A stretch of DNA of 64,000 nucleotides. It comes from Streptomyces sp. NBC_01283. Its GTDB lineage: Bacteria > Actinomycetota > Actinomycetes > Streptomycetales > Streptomycetaceae. Location of the stretch: contig NZ_CP108430.1 of NCBI RefSeq assembly GCF_041435335.1, positions 6,051,001-6,115,000 of the forward strand. The letters are read 5' to 3'. Under the pieces are notes generated by a model, which saw only the letters and a list, made by a program, of their open reading frames with translations, was not told where the DNA came from and ran no database searches. This document shows, in pieces, positions 44,701-56,578 of the stretch; position 1 is the stretch's first letter, and every line of letters starts with the position of its first letter. A program made the position numbers and the translations under genes.

Positions 44701-47700
44701 AACTGCAGCACCCTCGAAGCGCCGTCCACCCCGAGGGACTCCTGGTGGGAGAGCGCGAGGCTCGCAAGACCGTGGTGCGTGACCAGGACACCCTTGGGCG
44801 TACCGGTGGAGCCCGACGTGTAGACGATGTACGCCGGGTGGTCGGTGCGCAGCGCGCACTGCCGCTCGGCATCGGTCAGGGCGACCGCGGGGAAGGCGGC
44901 GAGCCCTGCGGCGGCCTCGGGCCCGTCGAGGTGCCAGCGCGGCACGGAGTCCGGGACGCGCCTACCGGCGTCGCCCACGGTCAGCAGGCCCATGGGCGCG
45001 GCGTCCGCGCACATGTAGGCGGCGCGCTCGGCCGGGTAGTCCGGGTCGATGTTCAGGTACGCGGCGCCCGCCTTGACGACCGCGAGGACGGCCATGACGA
45101 GGTCCGCCGAGCGGGGGATGGCGAGGGCCACCACCGATTCGGGCCGGACACCACGGCTGACCAGCAGCCGGGCCAGGCGGTTCGCCCGTGCGTCGAGTTC
45201 GGCGTAGCTGAGGGTGGTGCCGTCGTGGATGACGGCGGCGGCGTCCGGGGTGCGGGCCACCTGGGCCTCGAACAGGGCCGGCAGGGTGCCGTGCTCGACC
45301 GGGGTCGCGGTGTCGTTCCACCCGGAGAGGACCTGCTGCCGCTCGTCGGCGCCGAGCAGCTCGACCCGGCTGACCGGGACGTCCGGCTCGGTGACCACGG
45401 CACGCAGGAGGGTTTCCAGGCGGCGCGCGAGACCGGCGGCGGTGATGGCGTCAAAGAGGTCACCGCTGAACTCAAGGAGCCCGTGCAGGCCACCGGTCTC
45501 CGCACGCTCGCGCAGGCTGAACACCAGGTCGAACTTGGCGACACCGGTGTCCACCGGCTCGGCCCCGATGGTGAGGCCGGGCAGTTCGAGGGCCGTCTCG
45601 GGGGTGTTCTGGAAGGCGAGGAGTACCTGGAAGAGGGGGTGGCGGGAGCGTGAGCGGGTGGGGTTGACGAGTTCGACGAGGCGTTCGAAGGGGATGTCCT
45701 GGTGGGCGTAGGCGTCGAGGTCGGTGGTGCGGACGCGGGAGACGAGGTCTCGGAAGGTGGGCTGTCCGGAGACGTCGGTGCGCAGGACGAGGGTGTTGGT
45801 GAAGAACCCGATGAGGTGATCGAGGGCTTCGTCGGTGCGTCCGGCGATGGGGCTGCCGATGGGGATGTCGTCCCCGGCGCCGAGTCGGTTGAGCAGAGCG
45901 GCGAGTGCGGCCTGCACGACCATGAAGACGGACGAGGAGGACTCCCGCGCGAACTCCACCACTCGCTGGTGCAGTTCGGCGTCCCAGTCGAGCGGAATCA
46001 TGCCGCCGTCGTGGCTGGCCACCGCGGGACGGGGCCGGTCGGTGGGCAGGTCGAGCTCTTCGGGGAGGGCGGCGAGGTTCTTGCGCCAGTAGTCGAGTTG
46101 CGCGTGTGCCAGGCTGCCGGACTCGTCCTCGTCGCCGAGGAGTTGGCGCTGCCAGAGGGCGTAGTCGGCGTACTGGGCGGGCAGCGGCTGCCAGTCCGGG
46201 GCTTCGCCCTCGGCGCGGGCGGCGTAGGCCGTGCCGAGGTCGGCGGCCAGCGGGCCCATGGACCAGCCGTCGCCCGCGATGTGGTGCAGGACCAGCGACA
46301 GGATGTGCTCGTCCTCGCCCACCGCGAACAGGGCCGCGCGCAAGGGCAGTTCACAGGACAGGTCGAAGCCCGCCGTCATCTCCTGGCGCAGCGCGGAACG
46401 CAGCTCCGCCTCATCGGAGGCGGCGATCTGCTGGATGGGTACGTACGCGGCTTCGACGCCGAGGACGGTCTGGTGGGCTTCGCCGTCGGTGTCCGGGAAG
46501 ACGGTGCGCAGGGATTCGTGCCGGGCGACGACGTCGCCGAGCGCGGCCTGCAGTGCGTCGCGGTCGAGCCGGCCGGTGAGGCGCAGGGCGAGCGGCATGT
46601 TGTAGAGCGCGCCCGCGCTCTCCAGGCGGTTGAGGAACCACAGCCGCTGCTGGGCGAACGACAGCGGTACGGCTTCGGGGCGCGGCTGCCGCGTCAGCGC
46701 GGGCCGTGCCGCGTCCGCCTGTGTGGCGGCCGTGGCGAGTCCGGCGACGGTGGGGGTTTCGAAGAGTGCGCCCAGGGAGAGTTCGATGCCCAGGACGGAG
46801 CGGACGCGGCTGACCAGGCGAGTGGCGAGCAGTGAATGCCCGCCCAGGTCGAAGAAGTTGTCGTCGATGCCGACGTGCTGGACGCCGAGGACTTCGGCGA
46901 AGAGTCCGCAGAGGACTTCCTCGCGGGGGGTGCGCGGGGCACGGCCCGCCACTACGGCTCCGAAGTCGGGGGCGGGCAGGGTACGCCGGTCCAGCTTCCC
47001 GTTCGGAGTCAGCGGCAGGGCGTCCATGGTGACGACGGCGGCCGGGACCATGTATTCGGGCAGGGTGGCGGCTACGTGGGTGCGGAGTTCGGCGGGGTCG
47101 ATGTCCTGGCCGGGGTTCGCGGGGACCACGTACGCCACGAGGCGTTTGTCGCCGGGTCGGTCTTCGCGTACGACGACGGCGGCGTGGGAGACGGTGGGGT
47201 GGCGGTCGAGGACGGCGGCTATCTCGCCGGGTTCGATGCGGAAGCCGCGGACCTTGACCTGGTCGTCCGCACGGCCCAGGTACTCGAGTTCGCCGTCCGT
47301 GTTCCAGCGCACGAGGTCGCCGGTGCGGTACATGCGCTCGCCGGGCTCCCCGAACGGGCAGGCCACGAAACGCTCACCCGTCAGACCCGGACGCCCCAGG
47401 TAACCGCGCGCCACACCGCGTCCGGCGACGTACAGCTCGCCGGGCACTCCGGCAGGAACGGGCAGCAGGCCCGAACCGAGCACGTACAGACGGGTGTTGG
47501 CGAGCGGACGGCCGATCGGCAGCGGGCCGGATGCGAGTCCGGACACGGGGCCGGATGCCGGGTCAGTGCCGGGGGCGATCCGGTGCTCGGTGCAGCTGAC
47601 GGTCGTCTCGGTCGGGCCGTAGACGTTCCGCACGGTCACGTCGGGGTGCGCGGAGCGCCAGCTCTCCAGGGCCTCGGCGGTCAGCGCCTCGCCCGCGAGC

Positions 47701-50700
47701 AGCAGGTCGCCGGTCGGCGACGCGTGCCCGGGGAGGGCTTCGAGCAGCGGCAGGTGGCTGGGCGTGCCCTTGAGCAGGGTCGGCGCGGTGGCCGGAAGAC
47801 CGGCCTCGTCGAGACTGCCCACGCACACAGAGCCGCCGACGGTCAGCGGCGTCAGGAGCGCGGTGACCGTCATGTCGAAGGACACCGAGGAGTGCAGCAG
47901 CGCGGATCCGCCCGCGCTCGGGTAGCTGCGGCCCGCCCACTCCAGGTAGTCGACGAGGTTGCGCTGCTCCACGACGACGCCCTTGGGGACGCCGGTGGAA
48001 CCCGAGGTGTAGATGACGTACGCGGGGTGGTGCGGCCGCAGCGGACGGGTCCGCCGCTCGTCGTCCGGGTTCTCGGATACGGGCTGCACGCGGTCGCCGA
48101 AGAGCCGGGGCAGCCCGGACGATTCGCCGCCGAGCTCTGCATCCGCGCCGAACTCCGGGCGCCCGGCGACCGTTTCCTCCGTCGTCAGGAGCAGCGCGGG
48201 AGCGGAGTCCCGCAGCATGTGCGCGATGCGGTCGGCCGGGTAGTCGCAGTCGACCGGCAGATAGGCGGCACCGGCCTTGAGCACGCCGAGCAGCCCGGCG
48301 AGAAGCCGCGGCGACGGGGGCATGGCCACCGCCACCAGGTCCTCGGGACCCACGCCCCGCTCGGTGAGCTGCCGCGCCACACCGTTGGCGAGCGCGTTGA
48401 GCTCGGCGTAGCTGAGGGTGGTGCCGTCGTGGATGACGGCGGCGGCGTCCGGGGTGCGGGCGGCCTGGGCCTCGAAGAGGGCCGGGAGGGTGTCGTGCTG
48501 GACCGGGGCCGAGGTGTCGTTCCAGTCGGTCAGGATGCGGTGCCGCTCGTCGGCGTCGAGGAGTTCGACCCGGCTGACCGGTCGGTCCGGGTCCGTCAGG
48601 AGGGCGCGCAGGACATGATCGAGGCGTGCGGTGAGCGCCGCCGCGGTCTCGTGGTCGAAGAGATCGCCGTTGTACTCCAGCGTGCCGCCGATGCCCGCAG
48701 GGCCCTGCTCCCCGTGCCGCTCCTGCACGTTGATCGACAGGTCGAACTTGGCGACACCGACGTCGACTCCCTCGATCCCGACTGCGAGACCGGGCAGTTC
48801 CAGGGACGCCTCAGGAGTGTTCTGGAAGGCGAGGAGTACCTGGAAGAGGGGGTGGCGGGAGCGTGAGCGGGTGGGGTTGACGAGTTCGACGAGGCGTTCG
48901 AAGGGGATGTCCTGGTGGGCGTAGGCGTCGAGGTCGGTGGTGCGGACGCGGGAGACGAGTTCTCGGAAGGTGGGCTGTCCGGAGACGTCGGTGCGCAGGA
49001 CGAGGGTGTTGGTGAAGAACCCGATGAGGTGATCGAGGGCTTCGTCGGTGCGTCCGGCGATGGGGCTGCCGATGGGGATGTCGTCCCCGGCGCCGAGTCG
49101 GTTGAGCAGCGTCGCGAGCGCGGCCTGTACGACCATGAAGACGGACGAGGAGGACTCGCGCGCGAACTCCACCAGCCGCTGGTGCAGTGCGGCGTCCCAC
49201 TCCACCGCCACGCGGCCACCCTGGTGGCTGGACTCGGTGGGGCGCGGCCGGTCCGTCGGCAGCTCCAGTTCTTCGGGGAGGGCGGCGAGGTTCTTGCGCC
49301 AGTAGTCGAGTTGCGCGTGTGCCAGGCTGCCGGACTCGTCCTCGTCGCCGAGGAGTTGGCGCTGCCAGAGGGCGTAGTCGGCGTACTGGACGGGCAGCGG
49401 CTGCCAGCCGGGTGCCTCGCCCTTCAGGCGGGCGGCGTAGGCCGTGCCGAGGTCGGCGGCCAGGGGGCCCATGGACCAGCCGTCGCCCGCGATGTGGTGC
49501 AGGACCAGCGACAGGACGTGCTCGGTCGCACCGAGCCTGAACAGGCTTGCGCGTACGGGGATGTGGGACGACAGGTCGAAGCCCGCCCCAGCAGCCGCAC
49601 TCAGCAGGCCCGGAAGCTCCCGCTCGTCGGTCTCGGTCACCGGCAGCGGCACCGGGGCGGAGCCCAGGACGGTCTGGCGTGCGGCACCGTCGGTGTCCGG
49701 GAAGACGGTGCGCAGGGATTCGTGCCGGGCGACGACGTCGCCGAGCGCGGCCTGCAGCGCGTCGCGGTCGAGTCGGCCGGTGAGGCGCAGGGCGAGCGGC
49801 ATGTTGTAGAGCGCGCCCGCGCTCTCCAGGCGGTTGAGGAACCACAGCCGCTGCTGCGAGAAGGAGAGCGGCACCGCGTCCGGACGATGCTGCCGCGTCA
49901 GCGCGGGCCGTGCCGCGTCCGCCTGTGTGGCGGCCGTGGCGAGTCCGGCGACGGTGGGGGTTTCGAAGAGTGCGCCCAGGGAGAGTTCGATGCCCAGGAC
50001 GGAGCGGACGCGGCTGACCAGGCGGGTGGCCAGGAGCGAATGGCCGCCCAGGTCGAAGAAGTTGTCGTCGATGCCGACGTGCTGGACGCCGAGGACTTCG
50101 GCGAAGAGTCCGCAGAGGACTTCCTCGCGGGGGGTGCGCGGGGCACGGCCCGCCACTACGGCTCCGAAGTCGGGGGCGGGCAGGGCACGCCGGTCCAGCT
50201 TCCCGTTCGGGGTCAGCGGCAGGGCGTCCAAGGCCACGACGACGGCCGGGACCATGTACTCCGGCAGCGCCGCCGCGACCTGGGCGCGCAGCTCCGCCGC
50301 GTCCACCTCATGGCCGGGGTCCGCCGGAACGACGTACGCGACGAGCTGACCGGGGCGGTCCGCCCGCGTCACCACGACCGCCTGGGCGACCGTCGGCCGC
50401 GCCGTCAGGACGGACTCGATCTCGCCGAGCTCGATGCGGTGGCCGCGGACCTTGACCTGGTCGTCAGCACGGCCCAGGTACTCCAGTTCACCGGAGGCGT
50501 TCCAGCGCACGAGGTCGCCCGAGCGGTACATGCGCTCGCCGGGCTCCCCGAACGGGCAGGCCACGAAGCGTTCACCCGTCAGACCCGGACGCCCCAGATA
50601 TCCGCGCGCCACACCCTCGCCCGCGAGATAGAGCTCACCCACGACACCGACCGGCACCGGCCGCAGCCGCGCGTCCAGGACGTAGGCGCGCATGTTCGTG

Positions 50701-53700
50701 ACCGGCCGGCCGATCGGCGGCCTGGCGTCGCCGGACAGCGGCCCGCTCAGCGTCGCGCAGACGGTGATCTCCGTCGGGCCGTAGGCATTGATCATCCGGC
50801 GGCCGGGGGACCAGCGGGACACCAGCTCGCCGGAGGACGCCTCACCGCCCACCAGGAGCGTGCGCACCGTCGGCAGGTCCGACGGCGCCAGGACGTCCAG
50901 CACCGACGGTGGAAGCAGCAGATGCGTCACCTCGTGCTCGGCCGCGAGCGCCACCAGCGGGGCGCCGGGCCGCAGCCTGTCGGGCGAGGCGAGGACCAGG
51001 GTGGCGCCGGAGAGCAGCGCCATGGACAGCTCCCAGAACGCCGCGTCGAAGCTGAGCGAGGCGAACTGGAGGACCCGGTCGCCGGGGCCGAGGGCGAGGA
51101 GGTTGCCGCGGGCGTCGAGCAGGCTCGCCACGCCCCTGTGGGTGCAGACGACTCCCTTGGGGCGACCACTGGATCCCGAGGTGTAGATGATGTAGGCCGC
51201 GTGGGAGAGCGTGAGCGGGCCGTGCCGCTCGGCGTCCGTCACGTTCGCCTCGGACAGGACGTCGGAGTACGCACCGGAGAGAACATCAGCACCGATGAGC
51301 CCGGCCGTCGCCTCCTCCGCCGCCGTCCACTCCTCGGCCGTCCAGTGCGCCGTGTCCGCGGGCAGCCCGCCAGAGAGGGCTGCCGTGGTGAGCGTGAGCC
51401 GGGGTGCTCCGTCGGTGAGCAGGTACGCGATGCGGTCGGCCGGGTACGCCGGGTCGACGGGCAGATACGCGGCACCGGACTTGAGTACGGCGAGGACCGC
51501 GACGACCAGCTCCGCCGAGCGCGGCAGCATCAGGGCCACCGTGTCCTCGGGGCCGATGCCGCGCGCGATGAGCATGCGGGCGAGCCGGTTGGCACGCCGG
51601 TTCAGCTCGCCGTACGAGAGGCTGGTGCCGTCGGAGGGACCAGAGCCCTCGGAGAGACCGGTCCCGTCGAAGACGACGGCGGGCGCGTCCGGCGACTCGG
51701 CGGCCCGTGCCTCGAAGAGCGCGGGCACGGTCAGCCGGGGCACGTCACGCCGGGTGTCGTTGAACTCGCCCGCGAGCCGCGTGTGTTCGGCGTCCGTGAG
51801 CAGCTCTATGTCGCCGATGCCCCGCTCGGGCGAGGCGACCGCGGCGCTCAGCAGCCGTACGAGCCTGCCCACCAGCAGCTCGACGGTGCCCCGGTCGAAC
51901 AGGTCGGTGCTGTACTCGATGAAGCCATCGAGGCCGGCGGGCGCGCCGGACGCGTCCCGGGTCTCGGTCAGGCTCAGCGAGAGGTCGAACTTGGACCCGC
52001 CGGGGTGGACGGCGTACCGGTCGAGGTCGATGCCGGGCAGCTCCATGCCGGCTTCCGGGGTGTTCTGCAGCGCGAGCAGGATCTGCACCAGCGGCTGCCG
52101 GCTCGCGGAACGCGCCGGGTTGAGCACCTCGACGAGCCGGTCGAACGGCAGGTCCTGATGGGCGTACGCCTCCAGATCGGCGGCCCTGACCCGGTCCACG
52201 AGATCGCCGAAGCCGGGGTTCCCCGAGGTGTCGGTGCGCAGGACCAGGGTGTTGACGAAGAACCCGACGAGGTCGTCGAGGGCTTCGTCCGTGCGGCCCG
52301 CGACCGGGCTGCCGACGGGGATGTCGTCGCCCGCGCCCAACCGGCTGAGCAGCGCGGCGAGTCCGGCCTGGAGCACCATGTACAGCGTGGCCCCGCGGCT
52401 CGCCGCCAGGTCCGCGAGCGCCCGGTGCAGTTCCGCGCCGAGGGCCACGGGCAGCGCCGCGCCCTCGTGGCCGGTCACCGCGGGGCGTGGCCGGTCGGTG
52501 GGCAGGTCGAGTTCCTCCGGCAGGGCGGCGAGCGCCGTGCGCCAGTACGCGAGCTGCCGGTGGGCCAGGCTGTCCGGGTCGGTCTCGTCGCCGAGGAGCT
52601 CGCGCTGCCACAGGCTGTAGTCGGCGTACTGGACGGGCAATGGCCGCCAGCCGGGCTCGCCGCCTTCGAGACGCGCCGCGTAGGCCGTGCCGAGGTCGCG
52701 TGCCAGCGGGGCCATCGACCATTCGTCGCCCGCGATGTGGTGCAGCACGAGCGCCAGCACGTGCTCCCGCTCGCCGAGCCTGAACAGGGTGGCGCGCAGC
52801 GGTATCTCGCGGGACAGGTCGAAGTCCGTGCGCGCAGCGTCGTCCAGGAGGCCGGAGAGCCGCGCCTCGTCCGTCTCCGCCACCGGGAGGGGCACGGAGG
52901 GGGCGGCGAGCACGGTCTGGCGTGCGGCGCCGTCGGTCTCCGGGAAGACGGTGCGCAGCGACTCGTGCCGGGCGACGACGTCACCCAGGGCGGCGCGCAG
53001 CGCCTCGCGGTCGAGGTCGCCGCGCAGCCGCAGGGCGAGCGGCATGTTGTACGTCGACCCGCCGCCCTCGACCTGGTGCAGGAACCACAGCCGCTGCTGG
53101 GCGAAGGAGAGCGGGACCGCTTCGGGCCTGGGCATCGGCACCAGCGCCGGGCGGACGGCGGCGCCCGCCGCGGGGTCCGCGGCCAGCGCGGCGGCGAGGC
53201 CCGCCACGGTCGGCGACTCGAAGAGGGTGCTCAGCTGGATCTCGGCGCCGAGCTCGGCCCGTACCCGCACGGCGAGGCGGGTGGCGAGCAGCGAGTGGCC
53301 GCCGAGGTCGAAGAAGTTGTCGTCGATGCCGGGCTGTTCCACGCCGAGGACCTCGGCGAACAGCCCGCAGAGGATCTCCTCGTGCGCGGTGCGCGGCGCA
53401 CGTCCCGCCGAGGCGGTGTCGAACCGGGGCGCGGGCAGCGCACGCTGGTTGAGCTTGCCGTTCGGCGTGAGCGGCAGGGAGTCCACGGCGACGACAGCCG
53501 CGGGCACCATGTACGAGGGGACGGACTCGCCCGCGTACGAGCGCAGTTCGGACGGGTCGAAGCCGCCGTCACGAGGCACCACATAGGCGACGAGCCGCTT
53601 GTCGCCGGGGCGGTCCTCGCGCGCCACGACCGCGACCTGGGCGACCCGCGGATGCCGGGAGAGCGCGGCCTCGACCTCGCCGAGCTCGATCCGGAACCCG

Positions 53701-56276
53701 CGGATCTTCACCTGGTGGTCGGCGCGGCCCTCGTGGACGAGGAGGCCGTCGGACGTCCAGTGGGCCAGGTCGCCGGTGCGGTACATCCGGCTGCCCGCCG
53801 GGCCGAAGGGGCAGGCGACGAACCGGTCGGCGGTCAGCGAGGGGCGGCCGAGGTAGCCGCGGGCCAGCCCCGGACCGGCCACGTACAGCTCCCCGACGGC
53901 GCCGGGCGGCACCGGCCGCAGACCGGCGTCCAGCACATAGGCGCGCAGGTCCGGCAGGGCGGGGCCGACGGTGCTTCCGCTGTCGGCGGCGGCCGACGCG
54001 CGGGTGAGGGCGTGCTGGGTGACGTGCACGGTGGTCTCGGTGATGCCGTACATGTTGACGAGCGTCGGCCGGTCGTCGGGGTGGCGGTCGTACCACTCGC
54101 CGAGCCTGCCCGGGGCAAGTGCCTCGCCGCCGAAGATGACGTAACGCAGGGCGAGCGTGGTGCCGGGGCGCCGCTGGTCGGCCTCGATGAGCTGGTAGAA
54201 CGCCGACGGGGTCTGGTTGAGCACCGTGACCCGCTCGTCGGCGAGCAGGTCGAGGAAGGCCTCGGGGGAGCGCGAGACGGTGTGCGGCACGACCACCAGA
54301 CGGCCGCCGTACAGCAGCGCGCCCCACAGCTCCCACACCGAGAAGTCGAAGGCGTAGGAGTGGAAGAGCGTCCAGACGTCCCGCTCGCCGAAGCCGTACT
54401 GCTCCTCGGTGGCCGAGAGCAGCCGGGTGACGTTGCGGTGGGTGTTCACCACACCCTTCGGCTTGCCCGTCGAACCGGACGTGAAGATCACGTACGCCGG
54501 GTGATCGGCCCGCAGCGGCGCGGCCCTGTCGGCGTCGGTGGGGTCGCTCGCGGGATGCCCCGCCACGTCCCGTACGGCCTCGACGGTGTCGAGCACCAGG
54601 ACGGGCCGGGCCTCGGCGAGGACGGCGTCGATCCGGGCGGCCGGCGCGTCCGGGTCGACCGGCAGATATCCGGCGCCGGACTTGAGCACGGCGAGGACGG
54701 CCACGACCAGCTCGGCGGAGCGCGGCAGGACGAGCCCGACGAGCCGCTCGGGACCGGCCCCGCGGGCGATCAGCCGGTGGGCGAGCCGGTTGGCCCGCTC
54801 GTTCAGCTCGCGGTAGGTCAGCCGCTCGCCCTCGTGCACCAGGGCGGTGGCGTCGGGGGTGCGCCGGACTTGCGCCTCGAACCAGTCGGGGAGCGTCCCG
54901 GCGTCCAGATCGTGGGCGGTTCCGTTCCACTCCGTGAGCACGCGCGCCCGCTCGTCCGGCGCCATGACGTCCAGGGTGCCGATGGGCCGTGCGGGATCGG
55001 CGGTCAGCGCCCGCAGATAGGCGACGAACCGCTGCCCGTGGCCGGTGATGGCGGCGGCGTTGTACGCGGCGACGTTGCCGGTGATCCGGACGCCGATGCC
55101 GTCGTCGCCTGAGCCGCCCTCGAAGATGATGACGAGGTCGTCGACGGGCCCGCTGGGCATGCCGTGCACGGAGGCCACGCAGGGCCCGAACCGCAGGCCT
55201 TCCTCCAGCGGGAGGAAGTTGATGGAGGGGCCGAACATGCGGCGGGAGAGGCCGCCGAGGCCGAGGTCCTTGCGGAGGTCCTCGCCGCGGTAGCGCTGGT
55301 GGCGCAGCAGGCCGCGCATCTCCTGGCCGACGTGGCGCTGCAGGTCGCCGAACGACATGTCGGGCCGCACGGCGATCCGCAGCGGGAGCACGTTCGAGGC
55401 CATGCCGGGGGTCTCCCGGGTGACCGGCGTGAGACGGCCGGTCACGGGAAAGCCGAGCACGACGTCATCGGTGCGGGTGAAGTGCCGCAGATAGGCCGCG
55501 GCGGCGGCGGTCAGGGTGACCTGCCAGGTCGAGCGGGCCTCCCGGGCGAGCCGTTTGATTTCCGCGAAATAGTCGGCTTCCAGCCACGAGCCATGGCTCT
55601 TCGACTCGGCCCACAGTCCGGTGGCCCGGTCGGGCAGGTTCAGGATGTCGGGGTCGTCACCGAACTTTTCCAGCCAGTAGTCGCGGTCCCTGCCGCTGCG
55701 CTCGCCCTCGGCGTACTTCATGTCCTCGTCGAGGAACTCGGAGAGCGGGGAGAAAGGCGTCGCGGGTATCTCGTGGCCGTCTTCCGTGAGCGCGGTATAG
55801 CACGTCGAGACACGCTGCACGAGGAGATTGAAGGCATAGGCGTCGCACACGATGTGGTGCGTCCGCATATACCAGAAGAATCGGTCGGGGCCGACCTTGA
55901 ACAGCATTTGTTTGAACAGCGGACCATTCAGCAGGTCAATGGGCTGTTCGAGGTCCGCCTGCATGGCCGCGAACGCCGTGGCGCCGGGGTCGTCGGCCGA
56001 GGTCAGGTCGGCGTGGGGGAGCGGCCAGTCGCGGTCGGACCGCAGGTACTGCAGGGGGACGCCGTCCGTCTCGCCGAACGTGACGTGCAGCGCCTCGGCC
56101 TCGTCGACCGCCTGACGCAGGGCTTTCTCGAAGAGCGCCTCGTCGAGTGCGCCGCGAATCTCCACATAGCCGTTGACGTTGTAGAGAAGGCTGTCCGGAG
56201 CCAGCTCCTGGGCGAACCAGACGCGCTCCTGGGCTACCGACAAAGGATTGCTTGCGGACTGCGGCCCGTCGAACAC
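38793..56276 (-). CDS. NRPS, five modules: C-A(Thr)-T, C-A-T, C-A-T, C-A-T, C-A(Hpg)-T-E
   Basis: A 5827-aa synthetase. Carrier Ser residues are near 993, 2078, 3146, 4200 and 5255. Pocket codes read by eye: module 1 DFWNIGMVHK (Thr); 2 DAWLLGAVCK and 4 DACMIGAVCK (aromatic or large hydrophobic class); 3 DMTKLAVVSK (Asn/Asp-like, uncertain); 5 DIYHLGLLCK (Hpg). Condensation motifs are HHIVCDA (module 1, starter-like), HHIAGDE (module 2) and HHIAGDG (3-5). An epimerase ([10 protein letters not shown] near 5440) after module 5 gives D-Hpg. A starter-type first domain suggests an acyl or aryl cap. The C-terminus is a very acidic docking tail. GTG start with GGGGG upstream. Modules 2-5 share near-identical DNA blocks. 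Confidence 0.93.
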   Translation of the reverse strand: MFDGPQSASNPLSVAQERVWFAQELAPDSLLYNVNGYVEIRGALDEALFEKALRQAVDEAEALHVTFGETDGVPLQYLRSDRDWPLPHADLTSADDPGATAFAAMQADLEQPIDLLNGPLFKQMLFKVGPDRFFWYMRTHHIVCDAYAFNLLVQRVSTCYTALTEDGHEIPATPFSPLSEFLDEDMKYAEGERSGRDRDYWLEKFGDDPDILNLPDRATGLWAESKSHGSWLEADYFAEIKRLAREARSTWQVTLTAAAAAYLRHFTRTDDVVLGFPVTGRLTPVTRETPGMASNVLPLRIAVRPDMSFGDLQRHVGQEMRGLLRHQRYRGEDLRKDLGLGGLSRRMFGPSINFLPLEEGLRFGPCVASVHGMPSGPVDDLVIIFEGGSGDDGIGVRITGNVAAYNAAAITGHGQRFVAYLRALTADPARPIGTLDVMAPDERARVLTEWNGTAHDLDAGTLPDWFEAQVRRTPDATALVHEGERLTYRELNERANRLAHRLIARGAGPERLVGLVLPRSAELVVAVLAVLKSGAGYLPVDPDAPAARIDAVLAEARPVLVLDTVEAVRDVAGHPASDPTDADRAAPLRADHPAYVIFTSGSTGKPKGVVNTHRNVTRLLSATEEQYGFGERDVWTLFHSYAFDFSVWELWGALLYGGRLVVVPHTVSRSPEAFLDLLADERVTVLNQTPSAFYQLIEADQRRPGTTLALRYVIFGGEALAPGRLGEWYDRHPDDRPTLVNMYGITETTVHVTQHALTRASAAADSGSTVGPALPDLRAYVLDAGLRPVPPGAVGELYVAGPGLARGYLGRPSLTADRFVACPFGPAGSRMYRTGDLAHWTSDGLLVHEGRADHQVKIRGFRIELGEVEAALSRHPRVAQVAVVAREDRPGDKRLVAYVVPRDGGFDPSELRSYAGESVPSYMVPAAVVAVDSLPLTPNGKLNQRALPAPRFDTASAGRAPRTAHEEILCGLFAEVLGVEQPGIDDNFFDLGGHSLLATRLAVRVRAELGAEIQLSTLFESPTVAGLAAALAADPAAGAAVRPALVPMPRPEAVPLSFAQQRLWFLHQVEGGGSTYNMPLALRLRGDLDREALRAALGDVVARHESLRTVFPETDGAARQTVLAAPSVPLPVAETDEARLSGLLDDAARTDFDLSREIPLRATLFRLGEREHVLALVLHHIAGDEWSMAPLARDLGTAYAARLEGGEPGWRPLPVQYADYSLWQRELLGDETDPDSLAHRQLAYWRTALAALPEELDLPTDRPRPAVTGHEGAALPVALGAELHRALADLAASRGATLYMVLQAGLAALLSRLGAGDDIPVGSPVAGRTDEALDDLVGFFVNTLVLRTDTSGNPGFGDLVDRVRAADLEAYAHQDLPFDRLVEVLNPARSASRQPLVQILLALQNTPEAGMELPGIDLDRYAVHPGGSKFDLSLSLTETRDASGAPAGLDGFIEYSTDLFDRGTVELLVGRLVRLLSAAVASPERGIGDIELLTDAEHTRLAGEFNDTRRDVPRLTVPALFEARAAESPDAPAVVFDGTGLSEGSGPSDGTSLSYGELNRRANRLARMLIARGIGPEDTVALMLPRSAELVVAVLAVLKSGAAYLPVDPAYPADRIAYLLTDGAPRLTLTTAALSGGLPADTAHWTAEEWTAAEEATAGLIGADVLSGAYSDVLSEANVTDAERHGPLTLSHAAYIIYTSGSSGRPKGVVCTHRGVASLLDARGNLLALGPGDRVLQFASLSFDAAFWELSMALLSGATLVLASPDRLRPGAPLVALAAEHEVTHLLLPPSVLDVLAPSDLPTVRTLLVGGEASSGELVSRWSPGRRMINAYGPTEITVCATLSGPLSGDARPPIGRPVTNMRAYVLDARLRPVPVGVVGELYLAGEGVARGYLGRPGLTGERFVACPFGEPGERMYRSGDLVRWNASGELEYLGRADDQVKVRGHRIELGEIESVLTARPTVAQAVVVTRADRPGQLVAYVVPADPGHEVDAAELRAQVAAALPEYMVPAVVVALDALPLTPNGKLDRRALPAPDFGAVVAGRAPRTPREEVLCGLFAEVLGVQHVGIDDNFFDLGGHSLLATRLVSRVRSVLGIELSLGALFETPTVAGLATAATQADAARPALTRQHRPDAVPLSFSQQRLWFLNRLESAGALYNMPLALRLTGRLDRDALQAALGDVVARHESLRTVFPDTDGAARQTVLGSAPVPLPVTETDERELPGLLSAAAGAGFDLSSHIPVRASLFRLGATEHVLSLVLHHIAGDGWSMGPLAADLGTAYAARLKGEAPGWQPLPVQYADYALWQRQLLGDEDESGSLAHAQLDYWRKNLAALPEELELPTDRPRPTESSHQGGRVAVEWDAALHQRLVEFARESSSSVFMVVQAALATLLNRLGAGDDIPIGSPIAGRTDEALDHLIGFFTNTLVLRTDVSGQPTFRELVSRVRTTDLDAYAHQDIPFERLVELVNPTRSRSRHPLFQVLLAFQNTPEASLELPGLAVGIEGVDVGVAKFDLSINVQERHGEQGPAGIGGTLEYNGDLFDHETAAALTARLDHVLRALLTDPDRPVSRVELLDADERHRILTDWNDTSAPVQHDTLPALFEAQAARTPDAAAVIHDGTTLSYAELNALANGVARQLTERGVGPEDLVAVAMPPSPRLLAGLLGVLKAGAAYLPVDCDYPADRIAHMLRDSAPALLLTTEETVAGRPEFGADAELGGESSGLPRLFGDRVQPVSENPDDERRTRPLRPHHPAYVIYTSGSTGVPKGVVVEQRNLVDYLEWAGRSYPSAGGSALLHSSVSFDMTVTALLTPLTVGGSVCVGSLDEAGLPATAPTLLKGTPSHLPLLEALPGHASPTGDLLLAGEALTAEALESWRSAHPDVTVRNVYGPTETTVSCTEHRIAPGTDPASGPVSGLASGPLPIGRPLANTRLYVLGSGLLPVPAGVPGELYVAGRGVARGYLGRPGLTGERFVACPFGEPGERMYRTGDLVRWNTDGELEYLGRADDQVKVRGFRIEPGEIAAVLDRHPTVSHAAVVVREDRPGDKRLVAYVVPANPGQDIDPAELRTHVAATLPEYMVPAAVVTMDALPLTPNGKLDRRTLPAPDFGAVVAGRAPRTPREEVLCGLFAEVLGVQHVGIDDNFFDLGGHSLLATRLVSRVRSVLGIELSLGALFETPTVAGLATAATQADAARPALTRQPRPEAVPLSFAQQRLWFLNRLESAGALYNMPLALRLTGRLDRDALQAALGDVVARHESLRTVFPDTDGEAHQTVLGVEAAYVPIQQIAASDEAELRSALRQEMTAGFDLSCELPLRAALFAVGEDEHILSLVLHHIAGDGWSMGPLAADLGTAYAARAEGEAPDWQPLPAQYADYALWQRQLLGDEDESGSLAHAQLDYWRKNLAALPEELDLPTDRPRPAVASHDGGMIPLDWDAELHQRVVEFARESSSSVFMVVQAALAALLNRLGAGDDIPIGSPIAGRTDEALDHLIGFFTNTLVLRTDVSGQPTFRDLVSRVRTTDLDAYAHQDIPFERLVELVNPTRSRSRHPLFQVLLAFQNTPETALELPGLTIGAEPVDTGVAKFDLVFSLRERAETGGLHGLLEFSGDLFDAITAAGLARRLETLLRAVVTEPDVPVSRVELLGADERQQVLSGWNDTATPVEHGTLPALFEAQVARTPDAAAVIHDGTTLSYAELDARANRLARLLVSRGVRPESVVALAIPRSADLVMAVLAVVKAGAAYLNIDPDYPAERAAYMCADAAPMGLLTVGDAGRRVPDSVPRWHLDGPEAAAGLAAFPAVALTDAERQCALRTDHPAYIVYTSGSTGTPKGVLVTHHGLASLALSHQESLGVDGASRVLQFASLSFDASACELAMTLLSGAALVVPRPEQVIGDAVVRLMAEERVTHAMLPPAFVATLDPERVPTLRGLITGGEACPPEVTARWSAGRRMLNAYGPTESTVCATLSAPLTGAVSAPIGRPIANTRVYVLGSGLRPVPAGVVGELYLAGDGLARGYLGRPGLTGERFVACPFGEPGERMYRTGDLVRWNTDGELEYLGRADDQVKVRGFRIEPGEIAAVLDRHPTVSHAAVVVREDRPGDKRLVAYVVPANPGQDIDPAELRTHVAATLPEYMVPAAVVTMDAIPLSPTGKVHREALPAPDYDAVISGRAPRTPREEVLCGLFAEVLGLARVGIDDNFFDLGGHSLLATRLVSRVRSVLGIELPLATLFEAPTVVGLAAVSTGADAARPALEPQERPEPLPLSFAQHRLWMLSRLHDADALYNMPVVLRLTGTVDREALQAALGDVVARHESLRTVFTESDGHAEQRILAPAEADFTLSVTRTDEQELPGLLNAAAGAGFDLSSEIPVRASLFTLDEADHVLLISLHHIAGDGWSMGPLAADLGTAYAARLKGEAPGWQPLPVQYADYALWQRQLLGDEDESGSLAHAQLDYWRKNLAALPEELELPTDRPRPTESSHQGGRVAVEWDAALHQQLVEFARESSSSVFMVVQAALAALLNRLGAGDDIPIGSPIAGRTDEALDHLIGFFTNTLVLRTDVSGQPTFRDLVSRVRTTDLDAYAHQDIPFERLVELVNPTRSRSRHPLFQVLLAFQNTPETALELPGLTIGAEPVDIGVAKFDLSLSLREGTDGQSAAGVRGMLEYSTDLFDHESAGLIAGRLERLLRAVVADPDVPVGLVDILGPEERHRTLVEWNDTQVAVPGLGSTVHETFAEQARLRPDAVAITSGARHLTYAELDRRANGLAHHLVDLGVRPEDRVAVLMERSADLVVALLAVLKAGAAYAPLHESYPDERMRDVLRGSGARVLVTDRAWRERGVPENAARVVLAEEGGVSDHAPRIPGRTDALAYVMHTSGSTGEPKGIAISHRSLLELALDPSWAEGGRHEHVLMHAPYAFDISDYELWVPLLSGARVVLAPPGEPDIAELKRLIVEEGITGVHFTAGLFRVVADDLGDALGGVREILTGGDVVSVAAVEGVLRAAPHVAVRHLYGPTEITLCATTHLVTAPDALGDRLPIGRPMANTRTYVLDASLAPVPVGAVGELYIAGAGLARGYLDRAALTGERFVADPYGPAGGRMYRTGDLARWLHDGTLEFAGRADDQVKVRGFRIEPGEVEAALTRHPSVAQSAVVVREDRPGDKRLVAYVVAADQSVDPAELRAHVGDLLPDYMVPSAVVPLDELPLTPNGKLDRAALPAPVYRTGSAAAPRTEREVLVCRLVAEVLGLEQVGVQDNFFELGGDSIGSIQLASRARSAGLALTPKDVFRTRTLAELASVAGELTDADTTVAADDGDGEVPLTPVMHDLRARGGGLDGLLQSVLLQVPADLTETGLAATLQAAVDRHDVLRLEVMDADWRLRVRPTGAVSAAEQLRRVDTTGMDEESARALMAKEATAAGERLSPEDGVLFQAVWFDAGETAAGRLLLTLHHLAVDGVSWRVLLHDLSTAWAAVAAGAAPRLEGVGTSFRRWANLLTEEAAKPSRTAELTYWTGLYDRPERRIGSRELDPARDTTATARALTVALPASVTDAVLTRVPAAYNAGVNDVLLTALALALLADRDGTDGSDGADGSVGSDGGAVLVEVEGHGRHEDLVDGLNLSRTLGWFTSVHPVRIEPGAVDWDDLWQAGSAVSDVLKRAKEQLRAVPGQGLGHGLLRYLNAETAPALAALPVPQVGFNYLGRFDGSGQAADWGLAPEATRDDGAGIPPGTAMPLRNPLAVNAMTRPGPDGPELRATWTWPEGLLTEAEVAAFADAWVHALTAMARHVERADAGGATASDFDLVSLDQEEIEAFEDEFAFDDFDDFDEDEQFDQDGDQG
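42394..42720 (-). repeat. Condensation-domain repeat, copy 1 (module 5)
   Basis: About 327 bp almost identical to 45553-45879 and, for most of its length, to about 48830-49095. It encodes the segment from [18 protein letters not shown] to [20 protein letters not shown] of three successive condensation domains. Confidence 0.8.
43859..44246 (-). repeat. 388-bp repeat in module 4 adenylation domain (copy A)
   Basis: Nearly identical to 47021-47408 (offset 3162 bp; I count two differences). It encodes the C-terminal subdomain of the adenylation domain around [13 protein letters not shown] and the region to [10 protein letters not shown]. The substrate-pocket halves upstream of it differ between the modules. 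Confidence 0.85.
45553..45879 (-). repeat. Condensation-domain repeat, copy 2 (module 4)
   Basis: Offset 3159 bp from copy 1. Only isolated differences are visible. The conserved block continues at lower identity through about 46290. Confidence 0.8.
47021..47408 (-). repeat. 388-bp repeat in module 3 adenylation domain (copy B)
   Basis: Partner of 43859-44246. High identity, including synonymous positions, implies recent duplication or gene conversion between modules 3 and 4. Confidence 0.85.
48830..49095 (-). repeat. Condensation-domain repeat, copy 3 (module 3)
   Basis: Offset about 3213 bp from copy 2. The following blocks (to about 49500) repeat the [17 protein letters not shown] and [16 protein letters not shown] segments found in the other copies. 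Confidence 0.75.
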
Positions 56277-56333
56277 TCTGAGAATCCCCCACGCGTCAGC
56301 AGGGGGCTATGCGGAATCGCCTCTGGCCCCCCG

Positions 56334-56388
56334 GTGTACGGGAGTTCACCCCGCCCGTACACACTTTCCAAAGTCGAACAAGATCGAA
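56334..56388 (-). promoter_or_regulatory. Probable promoter/operator of the NRPS operon
   Basis: Upstream of the GTG at 56276 lies an inverted repeat, GTGTACGGG (56334-56342) and CCCGTACAC (56354-56362). Next to it is a tandem 10-bp repeat, CAAAGTCGAA (56369-56378) and CAAGATCGAA (56379-56388). Read on the minus strand the latter is TTCGATCTTG then TTCGACTTTG. Such arrangements suit a dimeric or tandem-binding regulator. The motif differs from the one before hpgT, so the two operons may be controlled separately. Confidence 0.45.
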
Positions 56389-56530
56389 TGCTAGCACCAT
56401 GCGACGACATGTCAGTTTCCCGAGGGGGTTTCCGGGGCTCTCTGTCGCCTTCATCACAAGTGATAGTGCGACGGGGTGGAAGCAGGCCGAATTCCCCGTT
56501 ACCGGAATGCAAAATTCCACGAATGCCACG

Positions 56531-56578
56531 CGAAAAGCCCCGCCTCGCCGTCCTGGGGAAGGACGGGAGACGGGGCTT
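56531..56578 (-). terminator. rpsT terminator
   Basis: AAGCCCCG (56535-56542) and CGGGGCTT (56571-56578) close a long hairpin with inner CGTCC/GGACG pairing. On the minus strand the stem is followed by TTTTCG. It ends rpsT transcription before the divergent NRPS promoter region. The rest of 56389-56729 shows no gene. Confidence 0.8.

Noticed and set aside
42394..49095. Regularly spaced repeats considered as CRISPR or transposon copies
   Set aside because: Spacing is about 3.2 kb and the repeats encode condensation-domain motifs in frame; they are NRPS modules.
48915..55112. A 2065-codon open frame on the plus strand opposite the NRPS
   Set aside because: It is the antisense shadow of a high-GC gene: His/Arg/Gly/Val-rich, no domain, fully within the well-supported NRPS on the other strand.
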